DNA of 64,000 nucleotides from Humulus lupulus. Taxonomy: Eukaryota > Streptophyta > Magnoliopsida > Rosales > Cannabaceae. A program made the position numbers and the translations under genes. Below, in pieces: positions 54,825 through 64,000 of this stretch (its first letter is position 1; every line of letters starts with the position of its first letter). Below the pieces are notes generated by a model that saw nothing but the letters and a program-made list of their open reading frames with translations, did not search any database and was not told the DNA's origin. The stretch lies in contig NC_084798.1 in assembly GCF_963169125.1 (NCBI RefSeq), positions 199,077,481 through 199,141,480 on the forward strand. Direction: 5' to 3'.

Positions 54825-56560
54825 CACTACAACAAAAAGGCTCTTTAGAGGCGACGGATGTCGCCCCTAATAATACCCGAAGTCGTCGTTGATGGTCATT
54901 AGCGATGACATGTCACCGCTGACGTGTCATCACTAATATTTCGACGCTAATGTTGATTATTAGCGGCGACAAAACAAAAAAAAAATTTATTAAAATAATA
55001 ATATTAAAAAAAATAAGATATTAAAATAATATATAAAAAATAATAAAAAAATATTAAAATAAGATATTTAAACAATATTTTTTAATTTATAATATCATAA
55101 TTAAATATGCATAAAAATAATAATACTAAAATTAAATATACATAAAATTAATAATTTATTCAAACAACAATCCAATAATACAATATTATCCAAATTAAAT
55201 ATCCATACAATATTTTTTTTAATTAAAAGTTATTGTTTAATAAAATAATATATAAAACATCTCAACCCTCGACGTCCTCCGTATTGTCTCCTTCTTCTGG
55301 TGCCTGCGATGGCTGCAATTCCTGTGGTGTGTGTAGAGGCATCGCCCATGGATACTGTAGAGGCAATGATGATCCTCCAGGTCCATACATGTATGGATAC
55401 AGATAGGGCAGATGTTGAGACAACGACCCACTCATATGAGGAGGCGGGGGTTGGGACGAAGGTCCGCTCATATGAGGATGATAAGCCTGAGGGTACGAAG
55501 GCATCAACCATTGATACATATATGGCTGGGCCGAAGGTTGAGAGGGCAAAGTTGATGCAGGTGTGTCGGGATGGCCTGGTGAAGGCTAAGAAGCTGAAGC
55601 TTGAGATGTGTGTTGTGTCTGAGTTTCAGAAGACGAACCTACATACTTCTCGAAAAATCGCTGATATGTATTCTACATCTCCACGTTTGTTGTCAGACAT
55701 TTTTCAGGTGGAAGTTGTTGATACACGTACTGAAGCTGTTCATTCATGACCTTCACAATGTCAACCAATCCATGTATTTCCTCAATCAACTGTTGAGGTG
55801 GTGCCTGAGACTGAGTGTTTTGAGAGGGACGACTTAACGCTTGTCCCTTTAATTTGCGGCCAACACCTCGCTGGTGGCCCCACCTTTCACCAAGAACCTG
55901 ACTTAGTATCTTCATTTGATTGACCGAGGAAGAATCATCAGTACCAAATTCAACTATCTGCTGAGTCTCAGCTTCAAGAGTTGACTTCAACTTAACCTGT
56001 TTTTTAACAAAATTATAATACAAAAGAAATATATAATTATTTGAATTGATAATAAAGTTAAACTTACATAATCTTGTTTAGCATCCTCGTTGACAAAATT
56101 CTTGTTCTTTTTGGTCCAGTGATACTCCTTCCATTCTTCAATTAGGTTTGGGTTCAACTAATAAATAAAATGAGAATGTTAGAGAACTTATAAATTCGTA
56201 CTACTTAATTAAGTTAATATTTTCACTTACTTTTTCGTGACAAGTGGTCGCTAATGATTTCGTGCCTTGTGTTGTAGAGTACTTCATTTGGTCTCGATTT
56301 ATTTTGTTCTTCACGGATCGCGCAATAAACTCTGGACTCCTGAAAAACTCACAAATTTGTTTCCACTCATCGACGTTGACATCTTTGGGTGGATTCTTTA
56401 GGACCTCGTCCCAATCATCTGGTCCTTTGTAGAACTTTTTGAAGTGGGCATGCCGCTTAATTTTCCTATCTCGGTATCTCTCAGCCATCTCAACATCGAT
56501 ACTGTCAATGAGGGGGGTATAATCTGATCGCCCATCTATTTGTTATAAGAAATAATAGCA
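54825..56560 (-). mobile_element. CACTA (En/Spm) element, one end visible
   Basis: CACTACAACAAAAAGG at 54825 is the typical CACTA terminal inverted repeat, preceded by TCT as a possible 3-bp target site. The next 130 bp hold subterminal GCGAC/GTCGC and TTAGCG motifs. An accessory gene follows on the minus strand. No matching GTAGTG end was found to the right, so the element is truncated or its right boundary is obscured, and the end coordinate is only the last recognisable part. Confidence 0.65.
55262..56537 (-). pseudogene. CACTA accessory protein (Ptta/En/Spm, Transposase_24-like)
   Basis: There are three minus-strand exons: 56537-56232 (acceptor after AACAAATAG, donor GTAAGTG), 56157-56068 (90 bp) and 55996-55262. 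Readable parts are YTPLIDSIDVEMAERYRDRK, then RSPEFIARSVKNKINRDQMK and YSTTQGTKSLA, matching the Ptta/En/Spm transposon domain (PF03004), then EEWKEYHWTKKNKNFVNEDA, and a long Q/S/P-rich tail (PSQPSAQPYMYQW) ending EEGDNTEDVEG. The last exon is open in one frame apart from two TAG stops at 55675-55673 and 55588-55586, so it is probably a pseudogene. Upstream exons were not found. The TnpD-type transposase is absent. Confidence 0.7.
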
Positions 56561-56606
56561 ATTTTCTTTGTTATTAGAAATAATAACAATTTTTTGTTAT
56601 AAATAC

Positions 56607-57260
56607 ACAATCCCGACCCCCGACCCTATCCCGACCCCCGACCCAATAAAGACCCTCTCCCGACCCAATGAAGACACTATCCCAATCCTGACCCTCTCCC
56701 AACCCTATAAAGACCCTATCCCGACCCTGACCCTATCCCGACCCCGACCTCATCCTAACCCCAAACCCTATCCCGACCCTATAAAGACCCTGTCCCAACC
56801 TCGATCCTATCCTGACCCTATAAAGACCCTATCCCGACCCCAACCTCATCCTGACCCCCGACCCTATAAAGACCGTATCCTGACCCTATCCCGACCCGAC
56901 CTTATAAAGACTCTATCCCGACCTCTACCCCTATAAAGACTCTATCCTGACCCCCGGCCCTATAAAGACCTTATCCCGACCCTATAAAGACTATCCCGAC
57001 CTCATAAAGACTCTACCTCGACCCCGACCCTATCCCGACCTCCGGCCCTATAAAAACCCTATCCCGACCCCGACCCTATAAAGACCATATCTCGACACCG
57101 ACCTCATCCAATCCCTCGACCCTATAATAATCCTGACTTTATAAAGAACTTATCCCGACCTGACCCCGACCCTATAAAGACTCTATCCCGACCCCTAACC
57201 CTATAAAGACTCTATCCTGACCCCCAACCCTATAAAAGACCTTATCTCGACTCTATAAAT
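56607..57260. repeat. C-rich minisatellite (CCCGACCCTATAAAGAC units)
   Basis: About 650 bp are built from irregular mixtures of ACCCTATCCCGACCC and TATAAAGACCCTATCCCGAC. Units vary in order and length. The opposite strand has GGG runs at short, regular spacing. It starts about 70 bp upstream of the first CACTA accessory exon. Confidence 0.9.
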
Positions 57261-57521
57261 CTACAAAAAATTAGGCAGCATATCCCTTATACTAATGACC
57301 TAGCCATCTGTAAACATTTAAAAAAATACAATTCAAACAACACACAATAATTTTCTTCCTTATATCTTCATAGCACACAAAAATTTCATAGAACCTACTT
57401 CACTATGGATGAATATTCAGGATATTCAAACTCCTCTAACAATAGTAAATAATAATAATAACAATAATAAAACAATAAATAAGAGACACATACCAATTAA
57501 TAAAAGGATCCAAAAGAAAAT
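57261..57521. other. AT-rich spacer
   Basis: No gene is seen; an AATAATAATAACAATAATA run lies near 57450-57470. It ends at the target site of the next element. Confidence 0.4.
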
Positions 57522-57526
57522 GTTCC

Positions 57527-58535
57527 TGTTGACCGCGTTTTTGGCCAACGACGTGAGAACGTCAAAAACGATAAAGCCTTCAAGAGAAATTAAACAACAC
57601 AGACGGTTTTGAAAATAAAGTAAATAACACACGCAATTTTTATAGTGGTTCAGCCCCAATATGTTGGTAATAGCCTAATCCACTTAGAGTTGTGATTATA
57701 GATCTGCACTCAAGATCAGATGAACTGAGCCAACTGAGTTTCTTCAGTACAGATTACAAGAATACAAGAATTCTTTCAGATACAAGCACTTTCTCTCTCT
57801 AGAAAATTCAGACCCAAAATTTCCAAAAGTCCTTTTCTAATCCCATAAGCCATATATTTATAGGCTTAGGATCATACATCTGCTCTCCCCTAGAATCGGG
57901 ATATTTCATTATATTTATTATATTTAAATTACAAAAATATTCAAAATGTAACAGAACACCCAATTTGTGGGAAGAATGAGAGATTCCCGCGTATGCCAAG
58001 ACCGATTCTTGTTGAAGCCGTTTCTGGGAATCTTGACGTAGTCTGTTCTACCTGGTTGATGAATATCACCTTCTGGTCGGCCATACCTCTACTGGACAGT
58101 TACGCACTTTGCTGGTAGGACACGCACTCCTCTGGTCTAACATGGCACATCTCTAGTCTGGTCTAACATGACACATCTCTGGTCTAACATGGCACACTGG
58201 TCTAGCATGACACATCTCTGGTCTAACATGGCACACTGTTCTAGCATGCACATCTCTGGTCTAACATGACATTTCTCTGGTCTAACATGGCACACTGGTC
58301 TAGCATGACATTTCTCTGGTATGACATTTCTCTGGTCTAACATGGCTTACTGAGCTACTCCTAAGCCAAGTCACTTTATCATAACTCTGAGGAGCCAATA
58401 TATTGGGGCTAAACCACTATAAAAATTGCGTGTGTTATTTACTTTCTTTTCAAAACCGTCTGTGTCATTTAATTTCTCTTGAAGACTTTATCGTTTTTGA
58501 CGTTCTCACGTCGTTGGCCAAAAACGCGGTCAACA
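57527..58535 (-). mobile_element. 1,009-bp element with 141-bp terminal inverted repeats
   Basis: It starts TGTTGACCGCG and ends CGCGGTCAACA, flanked by a perfect 5-bp duplication GTTCC. Arms 57527-57667 and 58395-58535 are inverted copies with only a few differences. Inside, on the minus strand, a TATA-like CTATAAATATATGG near 57861 and an LTR-like GGGGCTGAACCACTATAAA suggest a solo LTR whose 3' end has been copied in inverted orientation to its 5' end. A TIR transposon with 5-bp duplications is the alternative. There is no coding capacity. Confidence 0.75.
58130..58345. repeat. Tandem array of TCTGGTCTAACATGGCACA units
   Basis: About ten units of 19-33 bp, with and without a GACATTTC or GCACACTGG part, lie inside the 1,009-bp element. 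The cysteine-rich minus-strand frame over it is a by-product of the repeat. Confidence 0.8.
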
Positions 58536-58936
58536 GTTCCAAATGAAAAGACTCCAAAATTTACTCCTATTTATTTTCTCCAAAAAAGAAAACAAAGTTA
58601 TTAAAATATATATATATAACACATATAACATAAACATGTATATATACACACATACACATATATATAAACAAAAATATATATCAACATACACAAACATATA
58701 AATATATATATAAACAAATATACATTTATTCACACATATAAACATATACATATATATATTTATACACACATATATAAATATATGTTTTTTTTTTATATTT
58801 ATATACATATAATTTATAAAAACATATATGTATATATATAAACTGAAAAAAAACATATATAAATATATACAAACATATATAAACTTATAAAAACATATAT
58901 GTATATAAATATTAAAAAAAACATATATATATATAC
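58536..58936. repeat. AT/CA microsatellite-rich stretch
   Basis: Long runs of TATATATA, ACATATAT and AAACATATA are present. There is no gene. It ends abruptly at a G-rich block. Confidence 0.7.
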
Positions 58937-59182
58937 CTCTCGCATGGTGGCATGCGGGTGGGGGGCTGGGATGGGGCAGCGGGTGACGGGGTGGGGGGCT
59001 GGGCAGCGGGCCGGTGGCTAGGAGGCGCTGCGGGGGGGTAGGAGGCTAGGATGTGCTATGGGAGAGAGAGGGCGGACGAGGCTGACTTGAGGGTGGCTCC
59101 AGGGACGTGTTGTGGGCAGGAGAGAGAGGGCGGGACGGGGTGGCTCCGGAGAGGTGGGTGGCGCGGCGACGAGGTCAGGGGC
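58937..59182. other. G-rich block at a composition cliff
   Basis: The sequence is dominated by GGG runs (GGGTGGGGGGCTGGGATGGG near 58957, more to 59035) and GAGAGAGAGGGCGG motifs. It lies between an AT microsatellite and gypsy integrase. No coding domain is seen, although a plus-strand frame through it happens to join the integrase frame. Confidence 0.6.
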
Positions 59183-59548
59183 TGGGCTATTCAAGCACTC
59201 AACATGGATTTGCAACTTGCAAGAGAAAATAGAATGTTGCAGTTGAATGAATTAGAAGAGATGCACTTATTCTCAAATGAAAAGACCAAACTTTACAAGG
59301 AGAAAACAAAAAGATGGCATGACAAGCATATTCAACCAAGAGTGTTTGAAGAGGGCCAGCGAGTTTCGCTCTTTAACTCGCGTTTGAAGCCATTTCCAAA
59401 CAAGCTCAAGTCAAGATGGTCGTGGCCATTCTTGGTGGTTAAGGTGTATCCCTATGGAGCGGTGGAATTGCGTGGAGAAGGCTCCGAAAGAGAATTCAAG
59501 GTTAATGGCCAAAGACTCAAGCCCTATTGGGGTGTAGAAGTTGAGTGA
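59183..59548 (+). pseudogene. Integrase C-terminal region, Athila-like gypsy
   Basis: It reads [83 protein letters not shown], and [13 protein letters not shown], then stops at 59548. This matches the region after the integrase core in Athila/Calypso elements ([52 protein letters not shown]). The catalytic core is missing because the 5' side is replaced by the G-rich block. Confidence 0.85.
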
Positions 59549-60545
59549 AACAAGTGCTCAATCTCTTTGGAGGATCCTTGAAAAAGATGTAACAAATTGG
59601 GATGCTATGGAGTTTGGAGATTTAATTGTAAAGCAACCCAAACAATATATATATAAAGAAAATATACAATATATATAAAAAAAAAGTAAAGAAAAATATA
59701 TATAGTAAAATTTTTCTTTTAGATTTTGGTTTTTGATGGTTAAATGTGCTTATGGTTGTAGAGAAAATATAATCAAATGGGTCGCAGAGTTAGGCATTTT
59801 TGTTGAAGTAACGTCAATATGATGCTACAACATCAATTTTGAGCAAGCTCTCTGACTTACTTTTGCTGCAGTAAAGTTCTTGTAATGCTACAACAAAGTT
59901 TTAGTGGACAAGGACGACTCTCTGACTTACCTTTGTTGCAGCAAAGTTCGTGTAATTTTACAGCAAAGTTTCAGTGGACAATGGCAGCTCTCTGACTTAA
60001 CTTTGTTGCAACAAAGTTGGTACAATGCTTCAGCAAAGTTGCTAAAATTCAAAGAAGATTGATTTGGGCCTAAATCTTCCAATTTCAGCCCTAACCTCTT
60101 TTGAAACCCTAATCCTATCATCATCATCTCACACTTTTCTCACCCAGCCGCCCCACCATCTCACCTCCACCTTGCACCACCCGAAGCTCCACCTCCACCT
60201 CCCACCCAACCCCATGACACTACCACAACTCACGCGCCTCATCTCCATCCAGACCCATGAACCAGTCGCGCCTCACCATGAACCTAGCCCCATGCCCCCC
60301 ATGCCTTTGCCCAACCCCACACACAACCACAACCCGTCGCCCCAAGCCCCGACCAACAAGCACCTAGCCCGAAGCCTCCATCTAAGCCCCGCTCACCTCT
60401 GCCTTACACTATGAATCACTCTCCACTTCTCAAACCCACGCTCACCTCAAGTGTCTCAAGTTCTTTCAAGGTACCTCATTGATCTGCTTTTATTAACTTT
60501 GGCATTTAAATTAATTTTGGTTGTTGGATTTTTTTATTGAGCATT
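59549..60545 (+). other. Spacer between Athila-like pol and third ORF
   Basis: This holds a TATATATA-containing stretch, a 70-bp triple repeat (59848-60057) and a C-rich CCACCTCC tract (60140-60400). Such a spacer between pol and the extra ORF is usual for Athila elements. No gene was recognised in it. Confidence 0.5.
59848..60057 (+). repeat. Three 70-bp tandem repeats
   Basis: Units start CTCTCTGACTTA at about 59848, 59918 and 59988. Each contains TTTGTTGCAGCAAAGTT and a second CAGCAAAGTT. Within each unit the motif TGCAGCAAAGTT is itself doubled. Confidence 0.85.
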
Positions 60546-61501
60546 ATGCCTAGAACCAAGCAAGTAGCACAGAAAAAGAAAAAGGCAGTGGCCAAGGAAC
60601 AACCTGTTGTTGAGAAATTCATATCCCCGAGGGCTGCCAAAAAAATTCAAAAAAGTTTTTCAGAGAGATATTTGGTTTGAGAGAGCATTCCCAAATGTTG
60701 GAAATCTTGATTATGTGACGACTATGATTGAAAATCGAGGGTGGCTTAAGTTTTGTACAACATATCTTGAGGCTATTGTTTCTTTGGTGAAAGAATTCTA
60801 TGCTAACTTTGTGTCAACGAAATCAAGAAAAATCACGGTCTGGAGCAAGCAAGTTAGTTTTCGCCTCAGGACATCAATGTTGTTTTTGGGTTGCTCGATG
60901 TCGATGAGGCTAAGTATGAAGACCTTGCCCCTCGACAAAGTGATGAACTACTTGCCACTATGTTAACAGAAGTGACTATGGAGGGAACGCAATGGACTGT
61001 TTCAAAAAAATATGGAGCTCACACTATCCCCCGCACTGCTTTAACTACTCCTGCTCGCGTATGGAACCATTTTATCAAAACCAACATGTTGCCTACCGCC
61101 CATGACACCTCAGCTAGCAAATATCAATTCATACTAATTTTCAGCATTTTGATTGGCCTATCCATTAATGTGGGGGAGCTCATTTTAGAGGAGATTGTGA
61201 CTTTTGGTGCTATAAAGAGCAAGGGACCCTTTTTTTTCCCACTTTGATCACTGCATTGTGCCTCAAAGCGGGTGTGCCGCTAGCTCTGGATGATGAAAGG
61301 TGTCACTCTCCAGATTACATTGCTTTTCATACAATTCGAAAGGTCACCAAAGCTGCTTTCATTCAAAGAGAGCGACCCTCCACCTTTGCTCCACCACCAT
61401 CGCCTGACCATGACTATATTGCCCCTCCGGACCCCACTGTCACTAAGCTTTATGCCACTCAGCAAAGCATGCTCAGTCTAATGCATCACATAGAGGCCTA
61501 G
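60546..61501 (+). pseudogene. Athila third ORF (putative plant transposon protein, PF20167-like)
   Basis: It starts MPRTKQVAQKKKKAVAKEQP with a basic N-terminus, then continues in other frames: RDIWFERAFPNVGNLDYV, LVKEFYANFVS, then VFGLLDVDEAKYEDLA, EGTQWTVSKKYGAHTIPRTA, ARVWNHFIKTNMLPT, ILIGLSINVGELILEEI, and TLITALCLKAGVPL. These match the plant family of Athila-type third ORFs. Three frame changes are needed, one at an A-rich tract near 60640 and one at an eight-T tract near 61230. The role of the intact protein is not known. The C-terminal part is also the left arm of a large inverted repeat. Confidence 0.75.
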
Positions 61502-61970
61502 CAGCACGCCTATTGGGGATATGTGCACCAGTGTGACAATGTATTGCATCACTCTTTCTAGCCCACTGAGCCTTTCCTAGAGTTTCTCAAGGCCATCATG
61601 GAGCAGTGGCATGCACCTGAACCTTCAGTAGAGGCATTCGCAATGGAAGGTTCAGGTGCATGCCACTGCTCCATGATGGCCTCAGGGAACTCTAGGAAAG
61701 GCTCAATGGGCTGGAAAGAGTGACGCAAGACATTGTCACGCTGGCGTACATATCCCCAATAGGCGTGCTGCTAGGCCTCTATGTGATGCATCAAACTGAG
61801 CATGCTCTGCTGAGTGGCATAAAGCTCAGTGACGGTGGGGTCCGGAGGGGAAATATAGTCATGGTCAGGAAATGGTGGTGGAGTAGAGGTGGAGGGTCGC
61901 TCTCTCTGAATGGAAGCAGCTTTGGTGACCTTTTGAATTGTATGCAGATCAATGTAATATGGAGAGTGAC
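61302..61970. repeat. Inverted duplication with 325-bp arms and a 19-bp spacer
   Basis: Left arm 61302-61626 and right arm 61646-61970 are inverted copies of equal length. By hand I count about 28 single-base differences and no gaps, mostly transitions. The centre is AGTAGAGGCATTCGCAAT plus one base. Both arms are the C-terminal part of the third ORF. The right arm ends exactly where the family-B LTR begins. Confidence 0.9.
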
Positions 61971-63876
61971 TGTAATGCCCGAAATCCCTAATGCGGTTTA
62001 ATGACTGGATTAGTAGGTCGGGAGGGCCATAATTGCTTAATTATGCCATTAAATGATTATATGCATGTTTATGTGAATTGTATTATAATATGATGTTATA
62101 TGCATGCATGTGGGTCCACATTTCATTACAGGGGTGTTTTGGTGATTTGGCCCGTTGAGGGTGTAATTGTATATTTGTATGCATGTCGGTGACCTATTGT
62201 TGAGACCACATTATAATGTGGGTTTGTTCAAGCTATTCAGCATGAGATGATCTTGGAATATTAATTAGTGGTCTAGTCATAACAGGTTTAAGTTCGGGGC
62301 TCGGGATGAGTCTCGGGGTGATTTTAATGATTAGAGCATTGCTGGGAATTAAAGGGTAGCGGGATATGAATTATTGATGTTTGAGAATAGCAAGAATTGG
62401 AGAGCGTTAATTATGATTAACGAGATTGGTGGGAAATACCAATTTTGCCTTTGGGAGCCTTTAGAAACCCTTATTAGACATAGGGGTATTTTGGTCTTTT
62501 CACCCCTAGGATAGATATAAGCCATTTATGGCTGTAGAAAGGTGGAGAAAAAAACAAAGTAACTTCAAGAGCTTCCCTGTACCTATCTATCTTCCTTTTT
62601 CTTTGTGATTTTTTAGCCTAATTTGAGGATTCAAGCTTGGGAAGTAACTCTTGTGAGCTTGGGAGTGTGTTCCACCATTGAAGAGCATAATAATGTGAGC
62701 TTGAGGTAAGTTTCTAGCCATTAAATTCCCTAGTTTGCTGTGTTTTAGCTCTGTTTTTCAGTGGGATTTCTAGGTTGGATGCTTGGTTTTTGTTGGGAGT
62801 TTTGGCTAGGGTTCTTGTGGTTGTGAAGCTTGGGGTATGTGAGGATGGTTTTTGGGGTTCTTTTGGCACCAAAAATGAGGTTTGGAAGCTTTGGAATCGA
62901 GTTAGAATTGAAGGAGTCGAAGAAGGAGGTTTCAGGGGAGAGCTATTCTGGGGGTAGCGCTACAGCGCCCATCAGAGGGTGCTATAGCGCTACACAGGAC
63001 TTTTCTTGGGCGGTTGGGGGTTCTGAGTATAGCGCTGGGGCGCTATTGAGCAGCGCTGTAGCGCTACTCTGCTCCTCCAGAATCCCATTTTGAGTGTTTT
63101 TAAGGATTTTTGGCTCGGGGTTTCAATCCTTAAGGCCCGGGATCGAATCTACTCACCGTGTGGGCATGTTTCGAGGTCCTGAGAGTGGGGTTTAGGTAAA
63201 GACCCTTTCATTGTTGATTTTCATTAATGGAGGTTATAATTGGTTATGATTAGGTAACCGCTAAGGAATCAAGGTCGATCGTTCTCAGGAGTCGTTCTTG
63301 TTTTATTTCTCGCTCGAACCAGAGGTAAGAGAACTGCACCCCATATGTGACATGCGTGGTTGTTCATGAAGCATGTTGAATGTGTAAATGTGGACATGGA
63401 TTGGTTATTGAATGCTTAGCAAATCTTGCTCACTTGTGCATGGTACCGACTAATTAGTCAGAGTTGGCAAAGGTGTCAGTATCAACTGTGAAGCTAAGAC
63501 TCATTAGTCAGGTTTGGCAGTGGTACTGGGCACTGGTCACACAATGCTGACTCATAAGTCAGGAATAGCCTTAGTGTGTTCAACGCAAGCCAATAAAGGT
63601 TAGATCTAATCGACATCTGCCTTAAATGACTCAGAAGAGCGTTAATGCCGGACCGACCTCAAGTTCGATGAAAATTAAAAGCGCTAGTGTGACTTACGCA
63701 TCAGTCACTCATCTGTTAGGTTAGAGACTTACCCATCAGTCTCTCATCTGTTTAAGCTAGTGACTTACCCAGCAGTCACTCATCTGTTAAGGCTGGTGAC
63801 TTACCCAGCAGTCACTCATCTGCTTAAATTAGTGACTTGCTTGTCAGTCACTCAGTATGGTTTACCAGAACCTCAA
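61971..63876 (+). repeat. Family-B LTR, interrupted at the window end
   Basis: It starts TGTAATGCCCGAAATCCC directly after the palindrome arm. It contains AGGTAAGTTTC near 62705, the AGCGCT cluster, AGGTAAGAGAACTGCACCCC near 63324 and tandem GTGACTTACCCA units (63690-63850). It is cut by a family-A LTR at 63877. The last part (GGGATCCC and GCGTTACA) lies beyond the window. Confidence 0.85.
62953..63068. repeat. Cluster of AGCGCT palindromes in LTR
   Basis: TAGCGCTACAGCGC, TATAGCGCTACA, TATAGCGCTGGGGCGCTATT and AGCGCTGTAGCGCTACT lie within 115 bp. It occupies the position of the CCGCGG cluster in sister LTRs (20081-20275, 33718-33832). Confidence 0.85.
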
Positions 63877-64000
63877 GTGTAATGACCCAACTACTCTAGA
63901 CTTTGGACCATTAACGAAAACTATACATAGACACTAATTTTTAATAAAACTTACAAGTGAAATAATCATTACTTCATTAAAACTTGTAAAACAAATGTTA
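63877..64000 (-). repeat. Family-A LTR, start only
   Basis: TGTAATGACCCAACTACTCT matches the plus-strand left end of the copies at 17177 and 22894. TCAAG before it would be the target duplication. It runs out of the window. Confidence 0.8.

Noticed and set aside
56607..57260. Interstitial telomere repeat
   Set aside because: Units are CCCGACCC/CCCTATCCC mixtures, not the plant CCCTAAA repeat.
58137..58343. Cysteine-rich small protein frame (CHVRPEKC-like repeats) on the minus strand
   Set aside because: It is produced by the tandem TCTGGTCTAACATGG array. There is no signal peptide or start context.
58530..58856. Hydrophobic 108-codon minus-strand ORF (membrane protein)
   Set aside because: It is translated AT/CA microsatellite rich in Tyr, Ile and Val codons.
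59051..59548. A longer integrase protein beginning in the G-rich block
   Set aside because: The first 44 codons are low-complexity G-rich DNA without homology. The conserved part starts at 59183.

Overview
This is nuclear DNA of a flowering plant, most likely a eudicot with a repeat-rich genome. It holds one convincing host gene, with introns, set in a deep nest of decayed retrotransposons. There are no operons or bacterial features. The species cannot be read from the sequence.

Region 1-13,919 is wreckage of Ty3/gypsy elements. A spliced antisense ORF (minus strand, 1-1,051) and a 3' LTR ending at 2,522 look like the Tat/Retand lineage. A Copia LTR fragment (2,523-3,346) follows, then a Tat-type gag remnant (3,347-3,720). 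After these come LTRs and decayed internal sequence of a chromovirus-like (Tekay-like) family, here called family B, and a 2.7-kb solo LTR with a near-matching target duplication. Region 13,920-40,777 is one Tekay-like element on the minus strand with both LTRs. Its gag, protease, reverse transcriptase, RNase H and integrase are still traceable, but it is cut by three solo LTRs. Its 5' LTR is split by a Copia element (27,413-38,632, target duplication CTAGC), which itself carries further solo LTRs, giving four layers of insertion.

The island 41,286-46,423 holds the host gene: a three-exon TRICHOME BIREFRINGENCE-LIKE polysaccharide O-acetyltransferase (CDS 42,167-45,231, 425 residues), closest in my memory to TBL10/TBL11. 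An upstream ORF overlaps its start, and intron 2 contains a 200-bp tandem duplication.

Region 46,424-64,000 holds a Copia element with 0.2-kb LTRs (minus strand), a CACTA element end with its accessory gene, a C-rich minisatellite, a 1,009-bp element with 141-bp terminal inverted repeats, Athila-like integrase and third-ORF remnants, a 669-bp inverted duplication, and another family-B LTR cut by a family-A LTR.

The most unusual signal is in the LTRs. Two related LTR families, A (about 1.8-2.0 kb) and B (about 2.2-2.8 kb), share a scaffold: a GGGATCCC box, a CTTGCTGGGC...GGCTCA box, and donor-like AGGTAAG and acceptor-like GTGCAG sites. Two slots within this scaffold are hypervariable. One holds clusters of short palindromes whose sequence differs by subfamily (CCGCGG, TCGCGA, AGCGCT or CGATATATCG). 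The other holds tandem arrays of unrelated sequence and unit length.
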